Part shown: positions 1 to 8,465 of the stretch, one piece after another | Layout of the letters: every line of letters starts with the position of its first letter | Position numbering within the stretch: the first letter of the stretch is position 1 | From: JADJPG01 sp964491875 | Lineage (GTDB): Bacteria; Verrucomicrobiota; Verrucomicrobiia; Limisphaerales; JADJPG01 | Assembly: GCA_964491875.1 (NCBI GenBank) | Contig: CAZBIC010000010.1 | Location: 103,858-167,857, forward strand | Direction: 5' to 3' | Length of the DNA stretch: 64,000 nucleotides | The notes under the pieces: model-generated | Database searches by the model: none | The model's input: only the letters and a program-made list of their open reading frames with translations | Told to the model about the DNA's origin: nothing | Translations under genes and position numbers: made by a program

Positions 1-293
1 ACTCAGTTTCGATGGACGTTCGCGTTCCGCCGGACAGTTTGACCACACCTCACCAAAGTGACACAGGAGGAGAGAGAGTCTGGGCTAAAGAAAGGACCAG
101 ACAGATGAAGTGGTCCGGGTCGTGAGGGAAGGGTTCGGCGTCGTGAGCAGGCGGAGCCGGAGCGGGAGATGGTGGAACTCAGGCGATTCCCCGGATGAAC
201 CAGCGATCAGGATGACGGCAGACCAGTAGGGCGCGGAGCGACGGCGCCCTACCCATTGGATGACATTTCGTCGGGGTCTTCCTGGCGTCGCGA
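1..293. other. Intergenic, no gene seen
   Basis: I see no convincing coding frame here. The stretch lies 3' of the minus-strand permease that ends at 294. It contains a weak inverted repeat (GGACC near 97 and GGTCC near 114) and a strong GC-rich hairpin at 226-252, listed separately. The rest of the transporter operon would be expected further left, outside the window. Confidence 0.5.
226..252. repeat. GC-rich palindrome, dispersed-repeat family
   Basis: The arms GTAGGGCGC and GCGCCCTAC pair perfectly over nine bases around a nine-base loop. The loop and right arm (GCGCGGAGCGACGGCGCCCT) match the right arm of the element at 31786-31888 apart from one extra G, so both belong to one dispersed palindromic family. 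It lies about 40 bases beyond the permease stop codon and could also act as a transcript-end hairpin, though no T-run follows. Confidence 0.7.
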
Positions 294-2294
294 TCAGGCG
301 CGGAAGAGCTGCCCCATTTTTTTGCCAAGGATCTTTCCCGCGATGAACAAGCTGGCGGTGAGGAGAATCATCCCGATCACTCCGAGCGCGCAGGCCACGC
401 TGGGCGCGTTCGGATCGATGCGACCCATGAGCTGGTAAATCATCTTCGTGATCGGGAAGTAATCTTCCTTCATCGCCAAGATCAGTCCGTCGCTCACTTC
501 CAGCATCGCAAAGGAGAAGGTCAGGATGGTGCCGGCGATCAGGTTCGCCATGACGAGCGGCAGGGTAATCTTGCGCAGGGTGCGGAACGGTGACGCGCCG
601 AGGTTCGCGGAGGCTTCTTCCAAGGTGACGCTGGTCTGCTGGAATCCCGCATACGCCGAGCGTACGATGTACGGCAACCGGCGCACGCTGTAGCTGATGA
701 TGAGCAGGAGCGTCGGGTTGTTGCGCGGATTGAAGTATTCGTTAAGCCACGAGTTCTTGAAGTTATCGAAGCCTGCAACATACCCGAACGCCAGCACGAT
801 GCCCGGCAACGCCAGCGGCAACATCGCCAGCGCATCGAGCAGTCCGGCCATAGGGATGCGCCGTCGCGTCAAGAGCCACGCGATGATGACGCCGAGCACC
901 AAGTCGAGGAACGCACTGCAACTGGAGAAGAGAAGGCTGTTCCGAATGCTGGTCCCGGTCAGTTTGTCGCTGAATATTTCGCCATACGTGCCCCCGGTCC
1001 ATTCCGTGGGCAGCACAGTGAAGAACCAGCGCTCCGAGAAACTCTGCACAATCACCATCGCGTGCGGTAGCAGCGCGACGAGGATCAATCCCCCGGTGAA
1101 CGCCCATATCAACGCCGTTTGCCCACGGGTCGCTTGCGTCTCCGCGCCCACGGTGTGACCGCGCGCGATCATTTCGTAGCGCTTGCGGGCGAGCAATTGC
1201 TTGCTGATGACAAACAACGCTACCGTGAGCACGAGCACAAAGACCACCAGCGTGTAGCCCATCGGGTTGGTGTTCACCTCGTTTACCGCATCGAAGATCT
1301 GCACCGGAACCACGCGGGAGTAACCGAAGATGAGCGGCGTACCCAGATCCGTGAAGGCCCAGATGAACACGATGATCGCTCCGGCGAAGTAACCCGGGAG
1401 GATCAACGGCAGCGTCACCGATCGGAACAGTCGCCAGCCATTCGCACCGAGGTTCTGCGCCGCTTCGCGCAGCGCGGGATCAATGTTCGCCATCGCGGCC
1501 GAGACGTTCAGGAACATGATCGGATACAAGTTCAGCACCTGCAGCAGGACGATTCCCCAGAAGCCGCCCGCACCGAGCCAGTCGATCGGTTTGTCCGGCG
1601 CGATGATGCCCATGTCCATCAACCAGAGATTCAGCGAACCAAACCGCGACAACAATTGCCGCAAGCCGATGGCGCCGACGAACGGCGGCATGATCATGGG
1701 CACGAGGAGCAGACTGCCAAGCAGCGCCTTGCCCCAGAACGAAAACCGCGTCATCGCCCAAGCCAGCGGCAGCGTCAGCAAGGTGGTCGCGGCGGTGGTG
1801 AAGATGGCGATGAGGAAGCTGTTGAGAAGGGACTCGCGCTGGAGCGGGCTGGAAAGAAGCAGATCAAAGTATTTAAGAGTAAAACCGGACGTAACTGCGC
1901 TACGAAGTCTATCCACCTGCTTATAAATCTCAGGGTGATTTGGCGAAAGTTCACCAGCAAGAAACTCAATCGAATCAATCAAGGCATCCAGTTCTGCCGG
2001 CTTGCCCACCAATTCTGCGGATTGCCCCGAAATCTTGTTGGCAGTGATCGATAGCTTATCGAGGTGCTCGACCTCCAAAGAATCACCGAGCTGGTTCGTA
2101 TTGGCAGCGAGGTTGACCAACTGTTTCGCATGTGTCGAAAGCTCAGTCGGAGAAACTCGAACACTCATCTCCACGAACGCGCCCTTCAGCAGCAATCCCA
2201 CCGGGTAAAACAAGAACAGCCCGAAGAACACCAGCAGGAAGCCGAGGAAGAGGCAGGTGGTCAGATTGAGGTCGTATTTCTTCATGCGCCGCAC
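294..2294 (-). CDS. ABC transporter permease, fused two-domain, iron(III)/polyamine type
   Basis: A 666-residue inner-membrane permease with two binding-protein-dependent transport domains in one chain, as in the FbpB/SfuB ferric-ion family. Each half has the EAA loop that docks the ATPase: EAAQNLGANGW near residue 277 and EASANLGASPF near residue 557, each followed by LPL. A first membrane helix lies at about 11-33. Between it and the first transport domain, residues about 35-135 form a hydrophilic, helix-rich insert that FbpB-type permeases normally lack. Its DNA (about 1860-2170) is clearly more AT-rich than the flanks. The start could also be the ATG three codons downstream. ATPase and binding-protein genes are not in the window and probably lie to the left. 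The substrate is not deducible. Confidence 0.85.
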   Translation of the reverse strand: MRRMKKYDLNLTTCLFLGFLLVFFGLFLFYPVGLLLKGAFVEMSVRVSPTELSTHAKQLVNLAANTNQLGDSLEVEHLDKLSITANKISGQSAELVGKPAELDALIDSIEFLAGELSPNHPEIYKQVDRLRSAVTSGFTLKYFDLLLSSPLQRESLLNSFLIAIFTTAATTLLTLPLAWAMTRFSFWGKALLGSLLLVPMIMPPFVGAIGLRQLLSRFGSLNLWLMDMGIIAPDKPIDWLGAGGFWGIVLLQVLNLYPIMFLNVSAAMANIDPALREAAQNLGANGWRLFRSVTLPLILPGYFAGAIIVFIWAFTDLGTPLIFGYSRVVPVQIFDAVNEVNTNPMGYTLVVFVLVLTVALFVISKQLLARKRYEMIARGHTVGAETQATRGQTALIWAFTGGLILVALLPHAMVIVQSFSERWFFTVLPTEWTGGTYGEIFSDKLTGTSIRNSLLFSSCSAFLDLVLGVIIAWLLTRRRIPMAGLLDALAMLPLALPGIVLAFGYVAGFDNFKNSWLNEYFNPRNNPTLLLIISYSVRRLPYIVRSAYAGFQQTSVTLEEASANLGASPFRTLRKITLPLVMANLIAGTILTFSFAMLEVSDGLILAMKEDYFPITKMIYQLMGRIDPNAPSVACALGVIGMILLTASLFIAGKILGKKMGQLFRA

Positions 2295-2482
2295 GAACTG
2301 CGCGCCAGTTCACTGGCCACACGCGATCTTGGCAACACGAAATCCACCCAGTGCGCCGCGCCAACTCACTGCGCGAGACTTGGCGATTGACCGGGTTGCA
2401 TCCACGACCAAGACTCCGACCCGTCACCGTGCGCTCGCTTTCCTCACGCCTGATCGGCTTCCTCCGCGCAGCGCGGTCCCGG

Positions 2483-5200
2483 ATGGGCCCGCCGGGAAAC
2501 TCTGTCTGCGACTTGCCTTCCGTGCTGGCGGCGATCCTTCTCGGCGCTCAATTCGTCCTTCCCACCCACGCCGCAGCAGCGACGGACGCGTCGGAGCATT
2601 GGTCACTGCAGCCCCTCAAGGCATCGCCAGTCCCAAGTCCGAAGGCGCATCGCTCGACTGCCAATCCCATCGACGCGTTCATCCTCGCGAGATTGGAACT
2701 CTCCGGCCTGCAGCCCAGCAAGACGGCGGACAAAACCGCGCTGTTGCGCCGCGTGACCTTTGACCTGACCGGCCTGCCGCCGACACAGGAGGAACAGCGC
2801 ACGTTTCTCGCCGACAAATCCCCCGACGCGTATGAGCGGGTCGTGGACCGATTGCTCGCCAGCCCGCGCCACGGCGAACGTTGGGCAAGACATTGGATGG
2901 ACGTGGTTCACTTCGCGGAAACGCACGGCAACGATCAGGATCGCATCCGCACCAACGCCTGGCCATATCGCGACTACCTCATTCGCTCGTTCAACGAGGA
3001 CAAACCGTATGCGCGCTTCGTCCGCGAGCAACTGGCCGGCGATATTTTGTTCCCGCACGATCCCCAGGCGACAGTCGCGCTCGGTTTCATCGCCGCAGGA
3101 CCGTGGGATGAAAGTTCACTCCGGGACATTCGCGAGGACACGCTCGACCGGCAGATTGGACGCTACCTGGATCGCGATGACATGGTGGCGACGACGATGT
3201 CGACGTTCGTGAGCTCCACCGTCCATTGCGCGCGCTGTCACGACCACAAGTTCGACCCCGTCAGCCAGCGCGAGTACTACAATCTGCAAGCCGTCTTCGC
3301 GGGCGTCGATCGCGCCGAGCGGATGTTCGATCCCGATCCCGCAGTCCACGCGCGACGTCAGGCGCTGCTCCGCGAACGCCGTTTGCTCGAACAAAAAGAA
3401 CCACAGTTTCTCGCCTCGCTTCTTCAAGTCTCCAATCAGGACGAAGTGCGCGAGTGGGAGCGAAAACTAGCCGGCCATATCGCCGAATGGCGCACGGTCC
3501 CCCCGGCTTCCGTCACCGCGTCAAACGGTTCGAGTCTCACGATTCAATCCGATGGCTCAGTGCTCGCGAGCGGGTCGCGTCCGGAAACCGACACCTACGT
3601 TTTCGCGATTGGCACTCCCGTCCACGACGTTACCGCGCTCAAGCTCGAAGTGCTCAGCGACGCCACCCTGCCCCACAAGGGACCGGGCCGTCAGGACAAC
3701 GGCAACCTGCATTTGAGCGAGATCAAGGTCTTCGCCCGAGACGGCTCGAATTCGCCATTGCGCAAGGTCGACATCCTGCACGCGAGCGCAGATTTCGATC
3801 AGAGCGGCTGGACGATTTCGCACGCCATCGACGGCGAACCAAAGACCGCGTGGGGCATCTATCCGCAGGTTGGAAAGTCCCACCACGCCGTGCTCGAACT
3901 CTCCCCAAGCGCAGCCATCACCACCAACACCGAGCTCATTGTTCATCTCGAGCAACTTCACGGCGGCGGCCACCTGATTGGCCGGGCTCGGCTTTCGGTC
4001 ACCACGGCGCCGCGACCCGTTCGCGCCAATCAGCTGCCGGATTCCATCGAGCACATTCTTGCGATCGCGCCCGTCGCCCGCAGCAGCAACGAAGTCATCG
4101 CACTCGGAACCTATTATCTCCGCCAGCGCATCAACAACGACCTAGCCGCCCTGCCCCGCCCGCACTTTGTCTACGCGGGCGCCAGCGATTTCGCGCCCGA
4201 TGGCGGACTGGTGCCGGCCAAGGCCCCGCGTCTTGTTCAAGTGCTCAAGCGCGGGGACATCAACAAGCCGGAGAGCGTCGCCGCTCCAGGTTCGCTCTCC
4301 GCCATCAAGTCGCTGGGGGCGGATTTCGCGTTGGAACATCCGGAGGACGAAGGTGCGCGCCGCGCCGCGCTCGCCGAGTGGATTGTTGCCAAGGAAAACC
4401 CTTTGACCTGGCGCTCGATCGTCAATCGCGTCTGGCATTATCATTTCGGCCGCGGACTGGTGGACACCCCGAACGATCTTGGCGTGATGGGCAGCGCGCC
4501 TAGTCATCCCGAACTGCTCGACTGGCTGGCGGTTCACTTCCGCGATCACGGCGGCTCACTGAAGCAACTGCACCGGCTGATTGTCACGAGCGCCACCTAC
4601 CGTCAATCCTCACAAGACAACCCGAAGTTCGCCGCGCAGGACGGAGACAATCGTCTGCTCTGGCGGATGAACCGAACCCGACTCGATGCCGAGTCTCTCC
4701 GCGACGCGATGCTCCAAATCTCCGGCCGGATCGATTTCACGATGGGCGGCCCCTCGGACAAACAGTTCACCCTCGCACCGGGCATCCACGTCACGCCCGT
4801 GGTCGATTACGCGAAGTTTGACCTCGACAGCAGCGAGAGCCGTCGGCGCAGCATCTATCGGTTCCTGTTTAGAACCCTGCCAGATCCATTCATGGACACA
4901 TTGGATTGCCCGGAAGCGTCACAGCTCACACCGGTTCGAACCTCCTCCGTCACCGCGCTGCAGGCGCTGTCGATGCTGAACAATCACTTCGTCGTTCGCC
5001 AGAGCGAGCACTTCGCCGAACGTCTCGCTCAGGAAGAGCGAACCCCTCGCGACCGGATCCGTCGCGCCTTCGAACTCGCGCTGGGCCGGAAACCCACCCG
5101 AGCCGAGCAGCGCGAGTTCACCGCTCATACCGAGCGCCATGGATTGGCGAACACTTGCCGGCTCTTGTTCAACTGCAACGAATTCATGTTTGTTCAGTGA
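2483..5200 (+). CDS. DUF1549/DUF1553 (PSD1-type) exported protein
   Basis: About 905 residues from the ATG at 2483. That start gives a plausible signal peptide ending in THAAAA. The frame is open upstream to a GTG at 2351, but that translation is arginine-rich and looks non-coding. DUF1549 covers roughly residues 60-265 and holds the family hallmark CARCHDHKFDP at 249-259, whose CxxCH resembles a haem-binding site. A central beta-rich, discoidin-like region follows. DUF1553 fills the C-terminal third, with HYHFGRGLV and a final LGRKPT segment. Such proteins are typical of Planctomycetota and Verrucomicrobiota and are usually paired with a DUF1501 gene for sulfated-polysaccharide or cell-surface degradation. 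Here no DUF1501 partner is adjacent. Biochemical function is unproven for the family. Confidence 0.85.
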   Translation: MGPPGNSVCDLPSVLAAILLGAQFVLPTHAAAATDASEHWSLQPLKASPVPSPKAHRSTANPIDAFILARLELSGLQPSKTADKTALLRRVTFDLTGLPPTQEEQRTFLADKSPDAYERVVDRLLASPRHGERWARHWMDVVHFAETHGNDQDRIRTNAWPYRDYLIRSFNEDKPYARFVREQLAGDILFPHDPQATVALGFIAAGPWDESSLRDIREDTLDRQIGRYLDRDDMVATTMSTFVSSTVHCARCHDHKFDPVSQREYYNLQAVFAGVDRAERMFDPDPAVHARRQALLRERRLLEQKEPQFLASLLQVSNQDEVREWERKLAGHIAEWRTVPPASVTASNGSSLTIQSDGSVLASGSRPETDTYVFAIGTPVHDVTALKLEVLSDATLPHKGPGRQDNGNLHLSEIKVFARDGSNSPLRKVDILHASADFDQSGWTISHAIDGEPKTAWGIYPQVGKSHHAVLELSPSAAITTNTELIVHLEQLHGGGHLIGRARLSVTTAPRPVRANQLPDSIEHILAIAPVARSSNEVIALGTYYLRQRINNDLAALPRPHFVYAGASDFAPDGGLVPAKAPRLVQVLKRGDINKPESVAAPGSLSAIKSLGADFALEHPEDEGARRAALAEWIVAKENPLTWRSIVNRVWHYHFGRGLVDTPNDLGVMGSAPSHPELLDWLAVHFRDHGGSLKQLHRLIVTSATYRQSSQDNPKFAAQDGDNRLLWRMNRTRLDAESLRDAMLQISGRIDFTMGGPSDKQFTLAPGIHVTPVVDYAKFDLDSSESRRRSIYRFLFRTLPDPFMDTLDCPEASQLTPVRTSSVTALQALSMLNNHFVVRQSEHFAERLAQEERTPRDRIRRAFELALGRKPTRAEQREFTAHTERHGLANTCRLLFNCNEFMFVQ

Positions 5201-5304
5201 GCTTCGCGTGGAGCTGAAACTTGCGTCCGGAAATTTTCCTCGCGCGTCCCCTACCCCACGACTACGCTTCGCTCAGTTCCACACAATCAAACGCAAACGG
5301 TTTT

Positions 5305-5790
5305 ATGGATATCAACTTCAAGTGCCGCCACTGCGAACAAGACCTTTCCATCGACGCCTCAGGTGCAGGCAGCGAGATTCAATGCCCGGCCTGCGGGGGC
5401 ACCATTCTCATTCCTTCGGCGAACACGAATGACGATCCCTCAGGTGGTCCGAAGATTGTGAACCCAATCTCCACCTCGGCGGGCGCGAAGGAAGTGAAAC
5501 ACTTCGTTGTGCCGCAGCGGGAGAAATCGGAGGAGACGCTGATCGCAAAGCCGCTGAAGTCTCTGGAGGCGGCCGCCCACGAGGGAATTCAACTCCGCAC
5601 CAAGTGCATCCGGCATTTTGACTGCGTGGAAGTCGGCAAGGATCACTTCGACGAGGTCGTGACAAACTTCATCAACAAGATCGGCGAGGCGAACATCGTG
5701 AAGATCGAGACGTTCAACTACTCCCACCGGGATCTCGAAACACGTGACTGGGTGACTGACTACGGCATCTTCATTCTCTACCGCGGCTGA
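5305..5790 (+). CDS. Small zinc-ribbon protein, function unknown
   Basis: A 161-residue protein. I chose the ATG at 5305 because the zinc ribbon begins right after it (MDINFKCRHC, then CPACGG about 20 residues on), whereas the upstream extension to 5221 looks non-coding. The two CxxC pairs at residues about 7-10 and 27-30 should bind one zinc ion. A linker of about 50 residues follows. The C-terminal domain (about 85-161) is predicted alpha/beta with no motif I recognise. It faces the MFS gene tail to tail with a one-base gap, so it is transcribed on its own or with the DUF1553 gene. Confidence 0.7.
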   Translation: MDINFKCRHCEQDLSIDASGAGSEIQCPACGGTILIPSANTNDDPSGGPKIVNPISTSAGAKEVKHFVVPQREKSEETLIAKPLKSLEAAAHEGIQLRTKCIRHFDCVEVGKDHFDEVVTNFINKIGEANIVKIETFNYSHRDLETRDWVTDYGIFILYRG

Positions 5791-5791
5791 G

Positions 5792-7342
5792 CTACTGGCT
5801 CTTGCCGCGGCCTTCTTCGTCGGAAGGCTTCGATTCTCCATCGCGACCCGACAGCGCCTTCAGCGGCTGCTTGAGAGCGCGCCATCCTTCCTCCACCAGT
5901 TCCTCACCCACGTCGGAAACCACACTCGTCTGGCGACGCAATGTCCGGAGCGACACATGCGCCAGCCGACCCAGCCCACGAGGTGTGAACATAAACTCTG
6001 CAATCGTAGCCATGCCGAGCACGGGATTGAACTCGCGCATATTGCGCATCACCAGCACCAGCTCGCGCACGCTCCGCTCCGCAGGTTCGCGAACCGTCTG
6101 CAGCAAATGCAGCGTCAGGAGGCACAACGCCAGCGAGCCAACGATCAGCACGTGATAACGCGTCAAAGGTTGGCCAAAGAGATTCCCCGCGTCCGGCGGC
6201 AGCCAGTTCAGAATCACGCCGCCCAACAACGGCCCCAGCGCGATCAACATGTTCGTGAAGCTGAAGTACACCGAGATGTAGTGCGCCTTGTTCTCGGGCG
6301 GCACCATCTTGATCATCAGGTTGAACTGCCCCAGCTGCTGGAAGCCCGCCATCATGAATCCGGTCACGAAATAGTTCACATAGAGATGCGCATGATGCTG
6401 CGGGCTGCTGAACAGCCACGACACCGCCGCGAACAGCAGCCAGATGATGGCGCTCGTCAGCATGATCGGCTTGTTTCCGAAACGATCACTCAATGCGCCC
6501 CATGTTCGCAGCGAGACCAAACCGCCGAACGTCGACAGCGTGGTCAGAATCGTGAGATCGCCCAGGGTCAGGTGCAGTTCCTTCAACACATAGACGCTGT
6601 AGAACGGCCAGCCGAGGTAAAGGCAGAACCCGAACAGCCCGGTGAACAACAGCAGCCGGACGAAGTTCCAATCCTTGAACACCGCGGTGAAAGTGCTCAG
6701 CGGCGACGACTGAGGACGCCGTTCCGAAACCGAGTCCGGGAACTTCATGCGCGTCAGGAAATACAGCCCGATCATTCGCGCACCCGCCGCCGCGCTGAAG
6801 ATCATGCCGAAGACCCCGTACGAACTCCCGTAGCGATCCACGATCCACCCCGCGCCCAGCACCACCACCAGCGTCCAGAAGCCGAACATCAGGTTGCGCG
6901 TGCCGAAGAACTTCCCGCGTATCCCCAGCGGCACCAGCTCGGACATCGAGGCCGACCACGCCACGCCGCAGACAGCATTTCCCAGCGTCGAGACGAACGA
7001 GATGACGAGAAAGATCCAATCGCGATGACTGCCAAACCAGGGAAAGGCTGAGATCAAAGTCCACGGCAGCGCGTTCATGAAGAACGTCAGAACCATGATC
7101 TGTCGCAGCGAAAAGAACCGTTGGAGAAACAACATCACTGGCGGCTGCGCGAACAGGCAGATGAATGGCATCGCCGCCAGCAGGCCGACACCGGCATCGC
7201 CCCAGCCCAGCGCCTTCACTGCAAATCCGATCACGAACGGGAAATTGCCGAGCGTGAGATTGAGCATCGGAACGCTGAAACAGCTTTCGATGGTGCAATA
7301 CTTGAGGGAGAGCAGCAGCTCTCGTTTGCGGAATGGGTTCAT
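5792..7342 (-). CDS. MFS family transporter
   Basis: About 516 residues from the ATG at 7342 (MNPFRKRELL). The frame is open to 7408, but the extra residues look non-coding. The chain has some 11-12 hydrophobic segments. The MFS loop signature is recognisable as GALSDRFGNKP between the two halves, and a related segment, SELVPLGIRGKFFG, occurs in the N-terminal half. The last ~60 residues are charged and probably cytoplasmic. Related proteins are annotated only as MFS transporters and the substrate cannot be inferred. It is divergent from the heptose adenylyltransferase gene, with about 100 bases between them. Confidence 0.85.
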   Translation of the reverse strand: MNPFRKRELLLSLKYCTIESCFSVPMLNLTLGNFPFVIGFAVKALGWGDAGVGLLAAMPFICLFAQPPVMLFLQRFFSLRQIMVLTFFMNALPWTLISAFPWFGSHRDWIFLVISFVSTLGNAVCGVAWSASMSELVPLGIRGKFFGTRNLMFGFWTLVVVLGAGWIVDRYGSSYGVFGMIFSAAAGARMIGLYFLTRMKFPDSVSERRPQSSPLSTFTAVFKDWNFVRLLLFTGLFGFCLYLGWPFYSVYVLKELHLTLGDLTILTTLSTFGGLVSLRTWGALSDRFGNKPIMLTSAIIWLLFAAVSWLFSSPQHHAHLYVNYFVTGFMMAGFQQLGQFNLMIKMVPPENKAHYISVYFSFTNMLIALGPLLGGVILNWLPPDAGNLFGQPLTRYHVLIVGSLALCLLTLHLLQTVREPAERSVRELVLVMRNMREFNPVLGMATIAEFMFTPRGLGRLAHVSLRTLRRQTSVVSDVGEELVEEGWRALKQPLKALSGRDGESKPSDEEGRGKSQ

Positions 7343-7448
7343 CCGTTGCGACTGCGTGGACGATGAGTCGCGCCAGCTGGTTGTCAAGATTCGCGCTGCC
7401 ACCGGCATCGCACCGAATAATCATTGCCGCGGACAAATCTCCCGCCGC

Positions 7449-7946
7449 ATGCTTTCGGAAATGAAGTGCGCGGATAAAATCATCTCCTGGGATCAACTCC
7501 CGGCCTGGCGCGAAAAGCACCGCGCCGAAGGTCGCCGCCTCGTCGTCACGAACGGCTGCTTCGATCTGCTCCATCGCGGCCACGTCACCTACCTCGAATG
7601 CGCCCGCGCCCTCGGCGATGCGCTGCTCGTGGGAGTGAACAGCGACGCCAGCGTCCGCGAACTCAAGGGACCGGATCGCCCGGTCAACAACGAGTCCGAC
7701 CGCGCCTTCGTGCTCGCCGCCCTGGAAAGCGTCGACGGCGTCTGCATTTTTGAGGACAAGACCGCGCTGGGCCTTCTCGCAACCGTGAAGCCGGACATCT
7801 ACGCCAAAGGTGGCGACTACACCATCGATACGATCAACCAGGAAGAACGTCGGTTGATCGAGCAACAAGGCGGCACCGTCGCAATTCTGCCCGGAGTCGC
7901 GGGCAAATCCACCACCTCCTTGCTGGCCAAGATTGCGAAGCTGTAA
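7449..7946 (+). CDS. rfaE2: D-glycero-beta-D-manno-heptose 1-phosphate adenylyltransferase
   Basis: A 165-residue cytidylyltransferase-like enzyme that transfers AMP from ATP to heptose-1-phosphate, giving ADP-heptose for lipopolysaccharide core synthesis. The nucleotide-binding signature NGCFDLLHRGH lies at residues 35-45, with the HxGH pair at H42 and H45. AKGGDYT near 118 and the end VAGKSTTSLL are typical of RfaE domain 2. It equals the C-terminal half of the bifunctional HldE; the kinase half must be a separate gene elsewhere. The ATG at 7449 is preferred; a second ATG four codons later is possible. Confidence 0.9.
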   Translation: MLSEMKCADKIISWDQLPAWREKHRAEGRRLVVTNGCFDLLHRGHVTYLECARALGDALLVGVNSDASVRELKGPDRPVNNESDRAFVLAALESVDGVCIFEDKTALGLLATVKPDIYAKGGDYTIDTINQEERRLIEQQGGTVAILPGVAGKSTTSLLAKIAKL

Positions 7947-8465
7947 CTCTCGAACCGCTACGTGCCTGCCCGAAGATCCGCGCGGGGGGGGCAGCGCCCG
8001 AGAAGCCTCAAGCGCCTTGTTCATGCACGGAACAATCGCATCCACGCGCATCGTCGCCGTCTTGCACCAATTATACCGTGATCCGCGTGTTTCCGGTGCT
8101 CCCGAGGCGCAGGCGACCGTTGATTCTCGGATTGCCGGGAAATGCCGATGAGCCGGCTGCGGTGACGTCGGAGTCCACCGTCGAGAGTCCGGTTCCCGTC
8201 TCAACATCACCACCGCCGACGAAGATCAGGCGGTCGATGGATTCGCTGTTATCATCGAGAACATAGAGGCTGTCTCCCTGCACCGTCACCGCGCCTCCCG
8301 ATTCAATAACGACCGCGGCAAATCGAAGACGAGTCGTGCGGGAAAGCCGTGACTTCCTAATCCGTTTCCATCCGGGCTTGTACTTGCATGTCTGTCATTG
8401 GTGACCTAGCGTCAGACGAATCAACGGGGTCATCGCGAGATTCAGAACTCGCTCAAGGATGAATC
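7947..8465. other. Intergenic stretch upstream of the giant protease
   Basis: About 520 bases without a convincing intact gene. It holds a run of eight G at 7984-7991 and a possible minus-strand coding remnant (8071-8343, listed separately). It must also hold the promoter of the 10.4-kb gene starting at 8466, but I cannot identify -35/-10 elements with confidence. Confidence 0.5.
8071..8343 (-). pseudogene. Possible remnant of a secreted-protein C-terminus
   Basis: The minus-strand frame ending with TAA at 8071 reads as a plausible Ser/Gly/Asp-rich beta protein (…QGDSLYVLDDNSESIDRL… to …GSTGNTRITV). It has no good start. The ATG-less frame runs on upstream to about 8343, where protein-like character shifts to a second frame (HGFPARLVFDLPRSLL), as expected for a frameshifted 3' fragment of a larger gene. 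It could equally be chance coding. Confidence 0.25.

Noticed and set aside
7077..7448. N-terminal extension of the heptose adenylyltransferase
   Set aside because: The enzyme family begins at about the ATG at 7449; the upstream translation overlaps the MFS gene antisense and looks non-coding.
7984..7991. Run of eight G as a phase-variation tract
   Set aside because: It lies in non-coding DNA 37 bases after a stop codon and about 475 bases before the next start, with no frame or promoter that its length would switch.
6486..8213. Long minus-strand open frame (575 codons) across the MFS gene and the heptose adenylyltransferase gene
   Set aside because: It overlaps two clearly recognisable genes in another frame or strand and its translation is rich in Arg, Ala and His with no domain; an effect of high GC.
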